Numbered from the stretch's first letter, positions 33,057-42,005 are shown. The stretch: DNA of 64,000 nucleotides from Halomonas alkaliantarctica (GCF_029854215.1 NZ_CP122961.1:372001-436000), one strand, 5' to 3'. Program-made: numbers and translations. Notes: generated from the letters alone by a model not told the origin.

Positions 33057-33863
33057 TCAGGAGGTGCGGCGTTGATACCATGCAGTGAGTTGCATCCACC
33101 CCAACAGCCATAGCGTGGCAGCTGCGAAGCCAGCCAATGTGCCCCATAGCAAGCCCAGTGTGCTGTAAGTGTAGGAAACACATAGCGTGTAACTCAGTAG
33201 CGAGCCAAGCCCCATCGGGTAGTGTTTGATCACCGTCGCCACCGGCGCTGCTCCGTGGTTCAGGTGTAGGATCAGTAAAAAAGGCAGCATCGTGACAGGA
33301 AATGCTGCCAACGTTCCCGCCCAGGCGGGCGGCAGCCAGTGGGCAAGGCTGGTAATGGTAAATATGATCACCGTGGCGAGTGCGGCGCGGGCGGCAAGCG
33401 CCGGTAACGAAAACGTTCGACTGGCGGGTATCCTGACATCAGCAATGTTGCGAAATAAGCCGCTGAACAAAGCAATAGCGCACAGCGTCACCAGCGTGCC
33501 GCTTAGACGTGTGAAGCTAAACTGAGCGAGCAGCGTGCTAACGGCGAGCCAAGCGCCCAAGCCGCCCGCCACGCCGCCAATGACACCTTTAACGCCAGGT
33601 TGTCGTCCTGCCACCCAATAACCGGCCCCTAGCGCCATTGTGGCCGTAAAGCCCGCCAGGGTATGCACCGCACTTTGGGTCGCAAACTGAGGGGAAATTT
33701 CCAAGCCGATAAAAAATAGCGCCAACGCCGTGCCTAAAGGGTAGCCCGCCAGCAGGCCCGCCATGCGCGGGCTTGCGCGCACCGCAATCGCGCCTAGCCC
33801 CAGCACCATGCTGATCGAGAGCCCTAATTTCGCTAGCTGCCAGGTGAGAGGGACTTCAATCAT
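33057..33863 (-). CDS. Polytopic membrane protein with internal duplication (GlpM-like halves)
   Basis: 268-residue hydrophobic protein, about 8 TM helices. The two halves repeat a motif: PRMAGLLAGYPLGTALALFF near residues 31-50 and PAWAGTLAAFPVTMLPFLLI near residues 178-197, each in the second helix of a four-helix unit. That pattern resembles GlpM/DUF3147-type small membrane proteins present twice in one chain. This homology is my inference from the motif. No function is known. Start ATG at 33863; the gene is upstream of the thioesterase gene on the same strand with a 100-bp gap. Confidence 0.75.
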   Translation of the reverse strand: MIEVPLTWQLAKLGLSISMVLGLGAIAVRASPRMAGLLAGYPLGTALALFFIGLEISPQFATQSAVHTLAGFTATMALGAGYWVAGRQPGVKGVIGGVAGGLGAWLAVSTLLAQFSFTRLSGTLVTLCAIALFSGLFRNIADVRIPASRTFSLPALAARAALATVIIFTITSLAHWLPPAWAGTLAAFPVTMLPFLLILHLNHGAAPVATVIKHYPMGLGSLLSYTLCVSYTYSTLGLLWGTLAGFAAATLWLLGWMQLTAWYQRRTS

Positions 33864-33916
33864 GCGGCGTCATCCTTGCCGTTTTTGTTTGGGTGCTGTC
33901 AGCGCACGCTTTTTAA

Positions 33917-34348
33917 TTAAACCAATCGCAGGCCTTGCTGGTCACGCCAAGCGGCTTCAAGGGCATCTTGTAGGGGCGCTTGCAAGTGTGCGGGGAGGGC
34001 CTCCTGCGCCGCTTGCAGTGAATCAAACGAGCGGTTACGCAGCCAGCAGTAAGCCCAGGCGCAGGCTTCGGCGTCGCTATCGGGGGTCGGGCGAGCGGGC
34101 ATTTGATTGAGCAGAAAGACCGCAGTGCGTGGCGCCCATAGCGGCATTTCACCGAGCTCATCCTGGCTCCACTGCTCCAGGGTAGCGCCGCTGGGCGTGG
34201 CGTCGGGTGTGCCTAATTTAGCTACCCGTGCTGTTTCGGCCAAAATGAGCGCTAGCTGATCCGTATTCGCTTGCCCAAGCGAGCGCCATTGCCGCAACAG
34301 CGCCGATAGCCCCGCCCGCATCTTGGTATAAAAGTCATCTTGCGGCAT
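33917..34348 (-). CDS. Hypothetical protein, about 143 residues
   Basis: I do not recognise the family. From ATG (complement of 34346-34348) it begins MPQDDFYTKMRAGLSALLRQ; a GTG nine bases earlier is an alternative, but the GGGG ribosome site is better spaced to the ATG. The product is mostly alpha-helical by composition, rich in Ala, Leu and Trp, with no signal peptide or TM helix. It is divergent from patB/malY by about 37 bp and precedes the membrane protein gene on the same strand. Confidence 0.6.
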   Translation of the reverse strand: MPQDDFYTKMRAGLSALLRQWRSLGQANTDQLALILAETARVAKLGTPDATPSGATLEQWSQDELGEMPLWAPRTAVFLLNQMPARPTPDSDAEACAWAYCWLRNRSFDSLQAAQEALPAHLQAPLQDALEAAWRDQQGLRLV

Positions 34349-34385
34349 GCTTGGCACAACCCCTATTCAATGAGTGAGATTTTTC

Positions 34386-35552
34386 ATGGTCTACGATTTT
34401 GCCACGCCTGTGGAGCGACGCCACCCAATAGGTGGCTGGGCATCGCAAAAATGGCACCGCTACGGCGACGACGTACTGCCTCTTTGGGTCGCCGATATGG
34501 ATTTTCGCTCCCCGCCTGCGGTGATTGATGCACTGCAGGCGCGGGTAGCACACGGTGTATATGGCTATGGTGAAGTGCCCGCTACGTTAACAGAAACCCT
34601 GTGCCAGTGGAGCGCTCGCCACTACGACTGGCCCATTCAGCCGGATTGGCAGCAGTGGCTGCCGGGCGTCGTGCCGGCCTTGCACCTAGCTGCGTTAGCG
34701 CTGACCGAACCAGGCGACGGTGTGCTGACGGTGGCGCCGATTTACCCGCCATTTTTAGAGGTTGCAAAGCGTACAGGCCGATTGCCCCAGCAGGCGATGC
34801 TGGCAGCGCCCTCAACACCCAATGAGCCTTGGCAGCTCGATATTGCAGCCTTGGAGGCCGCTATTACGCCACGTACGCGCTTGCTGCTGTGGTGTCAGCC
34901 CCACAACCCAACGGGGCGTGTGTGGCGCTATGAAGAGATTGCAGCGCTGGCTGAGCTCGTGGAGCGCCACGACCTGTGGGTGGTCTCCGATGAGCTGCAC
35001 TGCGACCTGTTATTGAACGAAGGCGCCCAGCACCGCCCGTTAGCCGCGGCATTTCCTCAATTAGCGAAGCGCACCATTACGCTATGGGCACCGTCGAAAA
35101 CCTTTAACCTGGCGGGCTTAACCAGCGCCTGCGCGGTGATTCCCGACCCCGCACTGCGCGAGCGCTTTGCGGCGGCTACCAAAGGATTACTGCCCGATGG
35201 TAACGTGCTTGGCTTGGTCGCCGCAGAGGCGGCGTATCGCCATGGCGAGCCGTGGCGCCAGGAGCTGTTAAGCGTGTTACGTGAGCACCGTGAGACGCTG
35301 CAGGCGCGCGTAGCGGCTTGGCCTGGTGTGCGCTGGAGTGCGCCGGAGTCGACTTATTTAGCTTGGCTGGATATGCGCGAATCAGGTCTGGGAGAGGCGC
35401 CGCAAAAGATGCTGCTGAAAGAGGCGGGGGTGGCGCTTTCGGACGGGGCTGCCTTTGGCTGCCCCGGCTTTGTGCGGCTTAACTTTGGTACCACCGCTTC
35501 CCAGCTGGAAGCGGCGCTGTCTCGTATGGATTCCCTGCTGAAGCGGGATTGA
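34386..35552 (+). CDS. patB: PatB/MalY-type cystathionine beta-lyase (PLP enzyme)
   Basis: 388-residue fold-type I PLP enzyme. Begins MVYDFATPVERRHPIGGWASQKW, the usual MalY/PatB start, with LPLWVADMDF, YGYGEVP, HNPTGRVW, SDELHCDLL (PLP-binding Asp) and Lys238 in APSKTFNLAGL, which forms the Schiff base. Cleaves C-S bonds of cystathionine or cysteine to give homocysteine, pyruvate and ammonia or sulfide. It therefore ties with metK and metF metabolically but is not close to them. ATG 34386 follows GAGTGAG. Convergent with the CnoX-like gene. Confidence 0.93.
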   Translation: MVYDFATPVERRHPIGGWASQKWHRYGDDVLPLWVADMDFRSPPAVIDALQARVAHGVYGYGEVPATLTETLCQWSARHYDWPIQPDWQQWLPGVVPALHLAALALTEPGDGVLTVAPIYPPFLEVAKRTGRLPQQAMLAAPSTPNEPWQLDIAALEAAITPRTRLLLWCQPHNPTGRVWRYEEIAALAELVERHDLWVVSDELHCDLLLNEGAQHRPLAAAFPQLAKRTITLWAPSKTFNLAGLTSACAVIPDPALRERFAAATKGLLPDGNVLGLVAAEAAYRHGEPWRQELLSVLREHRETLQARVAAWPGVRWSAPESTYLAWLDMRESGLGEAPQKMLLKEAGVALSDGAAFGCPGFVRLNFGTTASQLEAALSRMDSLLKRD

Positions 35553-35568
35553 AAGCCTTCAGAAGCCC

Positions 35569-36513
35569 CTAGTACAGCATCGCAAAAAGTTTGCGGCGGT
35601 AAGCAACGGTCAGCGGGTGGTCGGCGCCCAGAGCGTCGAACACCTGCAGCAGCGTTTTACGCGCGGCATCATCGTTATAGGCGCGATCCTGCTTCATTAG
35701 TGCAAGCAAAGCTTCCAGCCCTTCATCATAATGACCGTCGGCCACTTGGCGCAGGGCGCGCTGGTACTGCGCTTCGCTATCGGTGCGATCACCCAGAGCC
35801 GCAATCTCCTCGGCTGAGAGTGCTTGCTCGCTAAACTCGATGCTGGCGCGTACGCCGCGAGCAGGGGCTGCATCGCGCTCTTCCGGGGGCAGGTTGTCGA
35901 GTACTTCACGGGCCTCGCTGCCACGCCCTTCGGCCACCAACACCCGTGCGAAGGCTACCTGGTAGGCGTAGTGCTCTGGGTACTGGCCCATCAGGGTTTG
36001 ATATATCTCGCGGGCAGCGGCGGTGTCACCGGCTTTAAGCGCTTCTTCTGCCTGCTCTTCAGGGGTGGGTGGCGCTTCGCCAGGGGCTGGGAAGTAGCGA
36101 TTGAGCCACTCGCGCACTTCTTTCTCCGGCAGCGCACCCTGGAAGCCATCCACCAAGCCGCCTTGGCTGATCAGCTTCACATCGGGCACTGCACGCACAC
36201 CCAGCTGGCCGCCGATTTCGGGGTTTGCCTCAATATCGAGCTTGCCGAGCAGGAAGGCGCCCGCGTACTCAACCACAAGTTTATCCAACACCGCGAGTAG
36301 AGTGCTGCTGCTTGCGTTGGAAGGCGAGTAGCAGCCCATCAGCACCGGCACCTGCATGGACGCTTCCAGCACCTGCTGAATATTGCCAGCATTTAGCTCG
36401 ATAATGACATCTTCAGGGCGCACCGCCGCCTGTTCAGCGTTCGGCGCGGTAGCGTCAGCACTTCCGGTATCCGCCGTAAGCGGCTTACCTGAGCGGGGAT
36501 CAATAATCTGCAT
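35569..36513 (-). CDS. cnoX: CnoX/YbbN-like thioredoxin-fold and TPR co-chaperone
   Basis: 314-residue protein in two parts: an N-terminal thioredoxin domain (about 40-150) and C-terminal tetratricopeptide-like helices (about 155-310) with AEEALKAGDTAAAREIYQTLM and ALRQVADGHYDEGLEALLALM. The redox site normally WCGPC reads CYSPSNAS, so it keeps only the first Cys and is not a standard oxidoreductase. E. coli CnoX (YbbN) likewise has an altered site and passes substrates to GroEL or DnaK after bleach stress. The start at MQIIDPRSG was chosen (GAG before it); longer starts are possible. Confidence 0.88.
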   Translation of the reverse strand: MQIIDPRSGKPLTADTGSADATAPNAEQAAVRPEDVIIELNAGNIQQVLEASMQVPVLMGCYSPSNASSSTLLAVLDKLVVEYAGAFLLGKLDIEANPEIGGQLGVRAVPDVKLISQGGLVDGFQGALPEKEVREWLNRYFPAPGEAPPTPEEQAEEALKAGDTAAAREIYQTLMGQYPEHYAYQVAFARVLVAEGRGSEAREVLDNLPPEERDAAPARGVRASIEFSEQALSAEEIAALGDRTDSEAQYQRALRQVADGHYDEGLEALLALMKQDRAYNDDAARKTLLQVFDALGADHPLTVAYRRKLFAMLY

Positions 36514-36650
36514 GGGTAGACTCGGCATCAAAAAATGAACAATAGTTCCCCATGATATGCAGGCATATGCCGGTGGATTCAAGGAAAAGGAGGGAAATAA
36601 AACTCACTGCTATTGGGTTTCAAGCGGCGTGAACCTGATAAAGCGGAAAA

Positions 36651-36672
36651 CAGGGCGCTTTTGGGCGCCCTG
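36651..36672 (-). terminator. Terminator of the PRISE-type reductase gene
   Basis: CAGGGCGC-TTTTGG-GCGCCCTG on the plus strand, perfect 8-bp arms. Read on the minus strand the hairpin is followed by TTTTCCGC, so it fits the end of the gene at 36722. Confidence 0.65.
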
Positions 36673-36683
36673 GTGGAGCTGCT

Positions 36684-36719
36684 GTTTCTGGCACTGTTTC
36701 TGAAATCGTTTCTGAAATT
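36684..36719 (-). repeat. Three 12-bp tandem units
   Basis: GTTTCTG begins at 36684, 36696 and 36708 with 12-bp period; the last two units share GTTTCTGAAAT. Located immediately after the stop of the reductase gene, before its terminator. Confidence 0.7.
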
Positions 36720-36721
36720 GC

Positions 36722-37780
36722 TTAAGGAATGATGCGCTCCGCGCGTAGGCGGGCGAACAGATCGAAAAACGCCGCGCGTGTTTCGCGGAAGTGGTCAAAG
36801 CCGAAGTCGCGGGACTTAGTGACGTCGTTGACGCACTCAAGCTCGCGCCCCAGGTCGGCATCGGTGTGCCACCAGGAGGCTAACTTGCTGACATCGGCTT
36901 CGACTAGCTCGTTTTGTTCGGCTATTGCAGCCCAGGTAGGCGCAATATCAGCCATCTGCGTTTCAAGCGGCTGCGGCGTTTCCGGGCAGTCGGCGACTTC
37001 GAGCTCGAAGAATTCGCCAATCTCATGCCACAGTCGACGCCAGCGAAACACATCGCCATTGACCGTGTTAAAGGCTTCATTATGGGCACCGGGCGTTGTG
37101 GCTGCCCACTCCATCTGCCGCGCCAACACCAGCGAATCGGTTAGATCGGTCAAGGCGTTCCACTGCACCTGCGAGCCCGGGAAGGTGAACGGCTTGCCCG
37201 TGGCTTTGCAGATTGAGGCGTAAACCGCCAGCGTTACACCCATGTTCATGGCATTACCGCAGGCATAGCCGATGACCGTGTGCGGGCGGTGCACGTTCCA
37301 GCTAAAGCCGTCCCGCTCCGCCGTCGCGAACATGATGTCTTCTAGGGTGTAGTAAAAGTTCTCGCCAGGGACGCGGGGCGCTGATTCCCGAAACGGTGTC
37401 TCGGTCTTACCGCTACCGTAATTCTCGAAGGCTCCCAGGTACTGCTTGGTGCCGGTCACCAACGAGACATGCGCCAAGCTTGCATCCTGCAGAGCGTCGA
37501 GAAGGTTGTGCATCATCGCGCCGTTGGCCTCGACGTTAGCCTTTTCATTATCTCGCCGCACCCAAGTGCAATAAAACACGTGGGTGATGGGGAGTCCCGC
37601 CAGTGCTTCAGCCGTGGCCTCGCGATCTAGCAGATCGACAGCGACGGGAATGACCCCTGCTTGTTCAGAAGGGCGACGAGATAAGCCATAAACACTCCAC
37701 CCGCTTGCGGTGAGGTAGCTGGCTAGGTTGCCGCCAGTGATACCGGTAGCGCCAACGACTAAGGCTGTGCCTTTGCGCAT
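36722..37780 (-). CDS. PRISE-like SDR family enone reductase
   Basis: 352-residue NAD(P)H-dependent short-chain reductase related to progesterone 5-beta-reductase/iridoid synthase (PRISE). N-terminal Rossmann motif VVGATGITGGNLASYL, then VYGLSRRP, HVFYCTWV, SLVTGTKQYLGAF and the family-typical ENFYYTLEDIMF, where the Tyr replaces the YxxxK arrangement of normal SDRs. HRPHTVIGYACGNAMN follows. Probable activity is reduction of the C=C bond of enones. ATG at 37780 is preceded by AAAAGGAG. It is divergent from a LysR gene, the usual layout for a regulator and its target. Confidence 0.87.
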   Translation of the reverse strand: MRKGTALVVGATGITGGNLASYLTASGWSVYGLSRRPSEQAGVIPVAVDLLDREATAEALAGLPITHVFYCTWVRRDNEKANVEANGAMMHNLLDALQDASLAHVSLVTGTKQYLGAFENYGSGKTETPFRESAPRVPGENFYYTLEDIMFATAERDGFSWNVHRPHTVIGYACGNAMNMGVTLAVYASICKATGKPFTFPGSQVQWNALTDLTDSLVLARQMEWAATTPGAHNEAFNTVNGDVFRWRRLWHEIGEFFELEVADCPETPQPLETQMADIAPTWAAIAEQNELVEADVSKLASWWHTDADLGRELECVNDVTKSRDFGFDHFRETRAAFFDLFARLRAERIIP

Positions 37781-37876
37781 GATTAACTCCTTTTGCAGAC
37801 AAGATTTTCGGAACGGGCAGTGGAAATGTGCTTTGTGCCCGATGAAAAGCAGTCTGGTCGCCAAGGATCATTGCTA

Positions 37877-37891
37877 CAATTGGAAAAATTG
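37877..37891. promoter_or_regulatory. Candidate LysR-type operator
   Basis: CAATT-GGAAA-AATTG perfect inverted repeat in the 140-bp gap between the divergent reductase and LysR genes. It is compatible with a T-N11-A box but short. Confidence 0.45.
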
Positions 37892-37920
37892 CAAATCTTT
37901 ATTGCGCCAGGAGCAACTTG

Positions 37921-38856
37921 ATGGATCTCAATGCGCTACGCATCTTTGAACGCGTCGCCGCGACAGGAAGTTTTACCGCCACCGCACGCCATTTTCATCG
38001 CGCCGTATCGTCTGTCTCGCGTCAGATTGCCTCTTTAGAGGAGGCGCTGGGCCAGCAGCTGTTCTATCGCCACACCCGCGCCGTGACGCTGACCGAGGCG
38101 GGCTGGCGCTACTATCAGGAAGTTCGCGAGATACTTGAACGGCTAGACCTGGCGACGGAAGCGCTAACGGCTCCTAATACAGCGCCTAGCGGCGTGCTGC
38201 GCCTCAATGCTCCCGTGGCTTTCGGCCAGCGCCAAATCGTGCCGATTCTGCATCACTTCCAGCGCCGCTACCCGGCGATCAAAGCCGAACTGATGCTAAC
38301 CGATCAACTGACCGACCCGGTGCGCGAGGGCATCGATATTACCTTTCGTGTCGGCGAACTGGCCGACTCCACGCTGGTGGCACGCCGCCTAGCGTCAATG
38401 AACTACGTTGTGGCTGCTGCCCCCACCTATATACAGCGCTGCGGTAGGCCCAACAGCCCAGATGACCTTGAACACCACGACTGCCTGCTCTACCAAGGCG
38501 AAATGGGCCGCCAGCGCTGGTACTTCCACCATGCCGAGCAGCCGCAAGCCTTCGCTTACAAAGTCGACGGTAGCCTGTATAGCAGCGATGCGGAGAGTCT
38601 GGTGAGAGCAGCGCTAATGGGGCAGGGGCTGGTGATGTTCCCTACCTGGCTGATCGCTGATGAGCTAGCCTCGGGCAAATTGCTGCCCCTGCTCGAAGCG
38701 TGGCGTTGTGAAGTCGTGCCAGGCAGGCGCGATATCCACGTGCTCTACGCCCAGCGTCGGCTGCACACCCGCAAGGTAAGCGCTTTTCTGGATCATCTGT
38801 TTGAGATGGTGGGGCCAACGCCAGATTGGGATCGCTGGCGTGAGCAGCTGGATTAA
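37921..38856 (+). CDS. LysR-family transcriptional regulator
   Basis: 311-residue LysR regulator of the CrgA/PtxR-like group. HTH at about 2-60: LNALRIFERVAATGSFTATARHFHRAVSSVSRQIASLEEALGQ is recognisable as the winged helix. The effector domain starts at about 90 (SGVLRLNAPVAFGQRQIVPIL) and keeps REGIDITFRVGEL and LLYQGEMGRQRW. ATG 37921 has AGGAG 8-12 nt upstream. It is divergent from the PRISE-like reductase and likely controls it (inference). It converges with the hlyD-like gene. Confidence 0.92.
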   Translation: MDLNALRIFERVAATGSFTATARHFHRAVSSVSRQIASLEEALGQQLFYRHTRAVTLTEAGWRYYQEVREILERLDLATEALTAPNTAPSGVLRLNAPVAFGQRQIVPILHHFQRRYPAIKAELMLTDQLTDPVREGIDITFRVGELADSTLVARRLASMNYVVAAAPTYIQRCGRPNSPDDLEHHDCLLYQGEMGRQRWYFHHAEQPQAFAYKVDGSLYSSDAESLVRAALMGQGLVMFPTWLIADELASGKLLPLLEAWRCEVVPGRRDIHVLYAQRRLHTRKVSAFLDHLFEMVGPTPDWDRWREQLD

Positions 38857-38907
38857 AGCCGCTGACATCTTCGGTTATTTAACCCGCAATCGCACATGCA
38901 AAAACCA

Positions 38908-40239
38908 TCAGTCTTCGCGTATCGCGCGGGCCAGCATGTCCGTGATAGGTTTGGTCAAGTAGCTAGAGAAGCTTCTTTCACCCGTACGCAGCATCACTTC
39001 GGCTGGCATGCCGGCGAGGAGCTTCATGGTCTCAGTCATGTTTTCTTGACCATCGGTGGTGACGCGAAGACGAACCTTGTAATAACGGGCCCGGGTTGCC
39101 TCGTCCTCGAAGCTATTGGCACTCACATGAATGACCTCTCCGTCGATCACATTTGAAAGGCGCTGATTGAAAGCGCTGAAACGGATCTCTGCAGGCTGGC
39201 CTATATAAAGATGATCGATATCATGGTCGGGCACTTTGGCCTCAATAATGAAGCCGACATTGGTGGGCACAATATCGAGCAACGGATCACCAGAGCGGAT
39301 GACGCCACCCAGCGTGTGCACTTTTAGACCGACAACCGTTCCCGCCACGGGTGCCAGTACCTGGGTACGGTCCACCTTATCCATCAGCGCGGTGAGCCGT
39401 TCTTCGGCTTCGGCTACTTCAGCCTGGGTCTGGCGCAAGGCCTCGCCCACCTGCTGCTGAAACTCCTGCAGACGGACCTGCTTTTGCAACGCGTTTTCGC
39501 TGATTTGAGAATGCAGGCGGGCGACCTCTGACGCATGCTGGGCATTAACGCTCTGGTACTCGAGGCTTTCACGTTCCAATTCGTGCATCCGCTGGCTACT
39601 GATCATGCCATTGCTAAATAGCTTTCGGTGGTTGGCGGCGTCGCCCTCAAGTGAACTGATGCGCCGCTGGTTGATGGCCTGGGTATTGTTCAGGCCATCA
39701 ATCTGCTCGTTCATCTGCACTATCTGCTCATCAAGGGCAGCCAGCGTGTTGGTGAGAGACTCACGTCGGGATTCGAATAGATGCTGCTGTACTTCAAGTA
39801 CCTCTTTCACCCGCGGGTGATCGGAGGTCGTTAGCTCTTCGGGAAAGCTCAGTGTATCGGCGTCGCTGAGCTCGGCCAGCAACCGCACCTCGGTAGCCCG
39901 GCTGATGAGATAGTCAGAGCGGGTGACGCGTAGCTGGGATCGTGCCTGGGTATCGTCCAGCACCATCAGAACATCGCCGGTTTCAACATGGTCTCCGTCT
40001 TCGACCTCGATGCTTTTGACGATGCCGCCCTCAAGATGCTGTACGGTCTTGGTGAAGCTTTCTACCGAGACGGAGCCTGGTGCCACCACGGATATAGCCA
40101 GGTTGGCGAACACCGACCAGCTGCCGAAGCCACCCACCGCCAGGATCAGTATGGCGATGCCGAGTCGGCGGTAGCGCGTATCTTCGAGAGGTAGCTCATT
40201 TTTCTTCTCGCTGGGTCCTTGAGACTTCTGCATGTTCAT
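38908..40239 (-). CDS. HlyD/PrtE-family periplasmic adaptor of a type I secretion system
   Basis: 443-residue membrane-fusion protein linking an inner-membrane ABC exporter to an outer-membrane TolC-like channel. A short cytoplasmic N-terminus is followed by one TM helix (IAILILAVGGFGSWSVFANLA, about 30-50). Next come a beta-strand/lipoyl half VQHLEGGIVKSIEVEDGDHVETGDVLMVLDD, a long coiled-coil hairpin (about 120-290), the second lipoyl half VLAPVAGTVVGLKVHTLGGVIRSGDPLLDIVP and a C-terminal beta domain ending MPAEVMLRTGERSF. Its ATG overlaps the ABC gene stop (ATGA), so translation is coupled. The likely cargo is the giant protein on the other side of the AT-rich spacer. Confidence 0.93.
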   Translation of the reverse strand: MNMQKSQGPSEKKNELPLEDTRYRRLGIAILILAVGGFGSWSVFANLAISVVAPGSVSVESFTKTVQHLEGGIVKSIEVEDGDHVETGDVLMVLDDTQARSQLRVTRSDYLISRATEVRLLAELSDADTLSFPEELTTSDHPRVKEVLEVQQHLFESRRESLTNTLAALDEQIVQMNEQIDGLNNTQAINQRRISSLEGDAANHRKLFSNGMISSQRMHELERESLEYQSVNAQHASEVARLHSQISENALQKQVRLQEFQQQVGEALRQTQAEVAEAEERLTALMDKVDRTQVLAPVAGTVVGLKVHTLGGVIRSGDPLLDIVPTNVGFIIEAKVPDHDIDHLYIGQPAEIRFSAFNQRLSNVIDGEVIHVSANSFEDEATRARYYKVRLRVTTDGQENMTETMKLLAGMPAEVMLRTGERSFSSYLTKPITDMLARAIRED

Positions 40240-42005
40240 GGATGGGTATCCTCGCCGCCATTGCGGCCTCGTGCGCTAGGCCTCAGCGAGGTCACGCGCT
40301 GTGGTGGCACTGGGCGGCCCCCGTCTGCCGTCATGCGTGTAACAGGCGCTATTCGGGTGGGTGGCTTCAGCGAAGCGATCTGGCCTTCTTTCAGCACTAA
40401 TACCCTGTCTACATTCTTTAGCAGGCCTGTTCGATGGGTAATGATCAGAGCCGTCGTGCCCTCCTGGCGCAGCCGGATCAAGCAATCTGCAAGCGATTGC
40501 TCTCCCGCCTCGTCCAGATTAGCGTCTGGCTCATCCAGCACTATTAGCACTGGCTGGCCATAGAGCGCCCGCGCCATACCGATTCGTTGGCGTTGCCCCG
40601 CCGAGAGGGCGTTCCCACCGTGGGATAGCCAAGTGTCATAGCCGTTCGGCTGCTCCAGAATCATGTCGTGCACACCGGCTCGCTGTGCCGCAAGCACGAC
40701 CGCTTGAGGATCTACTTCGTCGAAGCGGGCAATGTTCTCTGAGATGGTGCCATCGAACAGTTCAATATCCTGAGGTAGGTAACCGATGTGTGGGCCCAGC
40801 GCAGTGCGGTTCCACTGGGTAATATCGGCACCGTCCAGGCGCACGCAGCCGACCTGGCTCGGCCAGATGCCAAGTGCGACACGCGCAAGCGTAGACTTGC
40901 CGGATGCACTGGGCCCTACGATAGCCAGGTGTTCCCCCTTGGTGATTGTCAGGTTGATACCGCGAAGAGTGGGCAATTTCTGCCCAGGAGGCGCAGCAGT
41001 AACCCCCTCAAGAACCAGGCGACCCCTGGGTTTGGGGAGCGGCATGCGCGGCTCTTCCGCGGGAATGACCGTAAGTAGCTCGTTGAGACGCGCCTTGGCG
41101 GTGCGAGCCCCTGAGAAGCCCTTCCAGCCGTTGATCATCTGATCGATAGGCGCTAGTGCACGTCCCATCAAGATGGAGCCTGCAATCATCATGCCGGGAG
41201 TTAGATCGCCAGCCAGCACCAGAAAAGCCCCTAGCCCCAGGATCAATGACTGGAACATCAGCCTGAGCACCTTGGATGTGTTGGTAATCAACCCTGCCCT
41301 GTCGCTGGCTTTTGATTGCAGAATCAGGTATTCGCGATGGCGCGCGCTCCAGCGCCCCATAATACCGGGCAGCATGCCCATGGCGTGGAGGACTTCGGCG
41401 TTGCGCAGATTGCTGTTGGCCAAATCCTGGGACATCACATGCTGACTGTTGGCGTCGTTGAGCAGAGATTTGGTGATGATTTCGTTGATGATGGCAAGCG
41501 TCGCCAGAATGATCCCCGCCCCCAATGCGAAAAGCCCGAACCAGGGATGGAACAGCGCGAGTACGCCGATATAGATCGGTACCCAGGGGGCATCGAAGAA
41601 AGCGAAGAGACCATTGCCGGAAAGAAATTGGCGAAGCGTCGTCAGGTCATTCAGCGGTTGAGCCGAAGGCTTGCCGGGCACCATCAGCGAGCGTTTGAAC
41701 ATGGCGGAATACAAACGTTGACTGATCTGCACATCGAGCTTGTTGCCGATCCGTACAAGTATACGAGAGCGCATCAGCTCCAGCCCGCCCATGACCATAA
41801 ACAGAAATACCACGACCAAGGTCAGCATCAGCAGTGTTTCCTGGCTACGCGTAGTGATGACCCGGTCGTAGACTTGCAGCATGTAGAGCGGCGGAACGAG
41901 CATCAGCAAGTTGATGAACAAGCTGAACGTCCCAACGTAAATAAAGCTGCGCCTGCAGGTACTAAGCACTTTTTGCAGATCTGAACCTTCGTGTGAATTC
42001 AACAT
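40236..42005 (-). CDS. Type I secretion ABC exporter, PrtD family
   Basis: 589-residue inner-membrane ABC transporter: six-TM exporter domain (about 15-300) and a nucleotide-binding domain with Walker A GPSASGKST, signature LSAGQRQR, Walker B VLIVLDEPDANLD and the H-loop ITHRTG. No N-terminal C39 peptidase or CLD domain, so it is the PrtD/AprD class, which recognises an uncleaved C-terminal signal. I chose the start MLNSHEG (complement of 42003-42005) because GGAG is 8 nt upstream; a start 18 nt earlier is possible. First gene of a two-gene operon with the adaptor. No outer-membrane channel gene is adjacent. Confidence 0.94.
   Translation of the reverse strand: MLNSHEGSDLQKVLSTCRRSFIYVGTFSLFINLLMLVPPLYMLQVYDRVITTRSQETLLMLTLVVVFLFMVMGGLELMRSRILVRIGNKLDVQISQRLYSAMFKRSLMVPGKPSAQPLNDLTTLRQFLSGNGLFAFFDAPWVPIYIGVLALFHPWFGLFALGAGIILATLAIINEIITKSLLNDANSQHVMSQDLANSNLRNAEVLHAMGMLPGIMGRWSARHREYLILQSKASDRAGLITNTSKVLRLMFQSLILGLGAFLVLAGDLTPGMMIAGSILMGRALAPIDQMINGWKGFSGARTAKARLNELLTVIPAEEPRMPLPKPRGRLVLEGVTAAPPGQKLPTLRGINLTITKGEHLAIVGPSASGKSTLARVALGIWPSQVGCVRLDGADITQWNRTALGPHIGYLPQDIELFDGTISENIARFDEVDPQAVVLAAQRAGVHDMILEQPNGYDTWLSHGGNALSAGQRQRIGMARALYGQPVLIVLDEPDANLDEAGEQSLADCLIRLRQEGTTALIITHRTGLLKNVDRVLVLKEGQIASLKPPTRIAPVTRMTADGGRPVPPQRVTSLRPSARGRNGGEDTHP

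Noticed and set aside
32957-33181. Extended N-terminus of the thioesterase frame
   Set aside because: Overlaps the neighbouring membrane-protein gene, and the 4HBT domain starts at the internal ATG with a good ribosome site.
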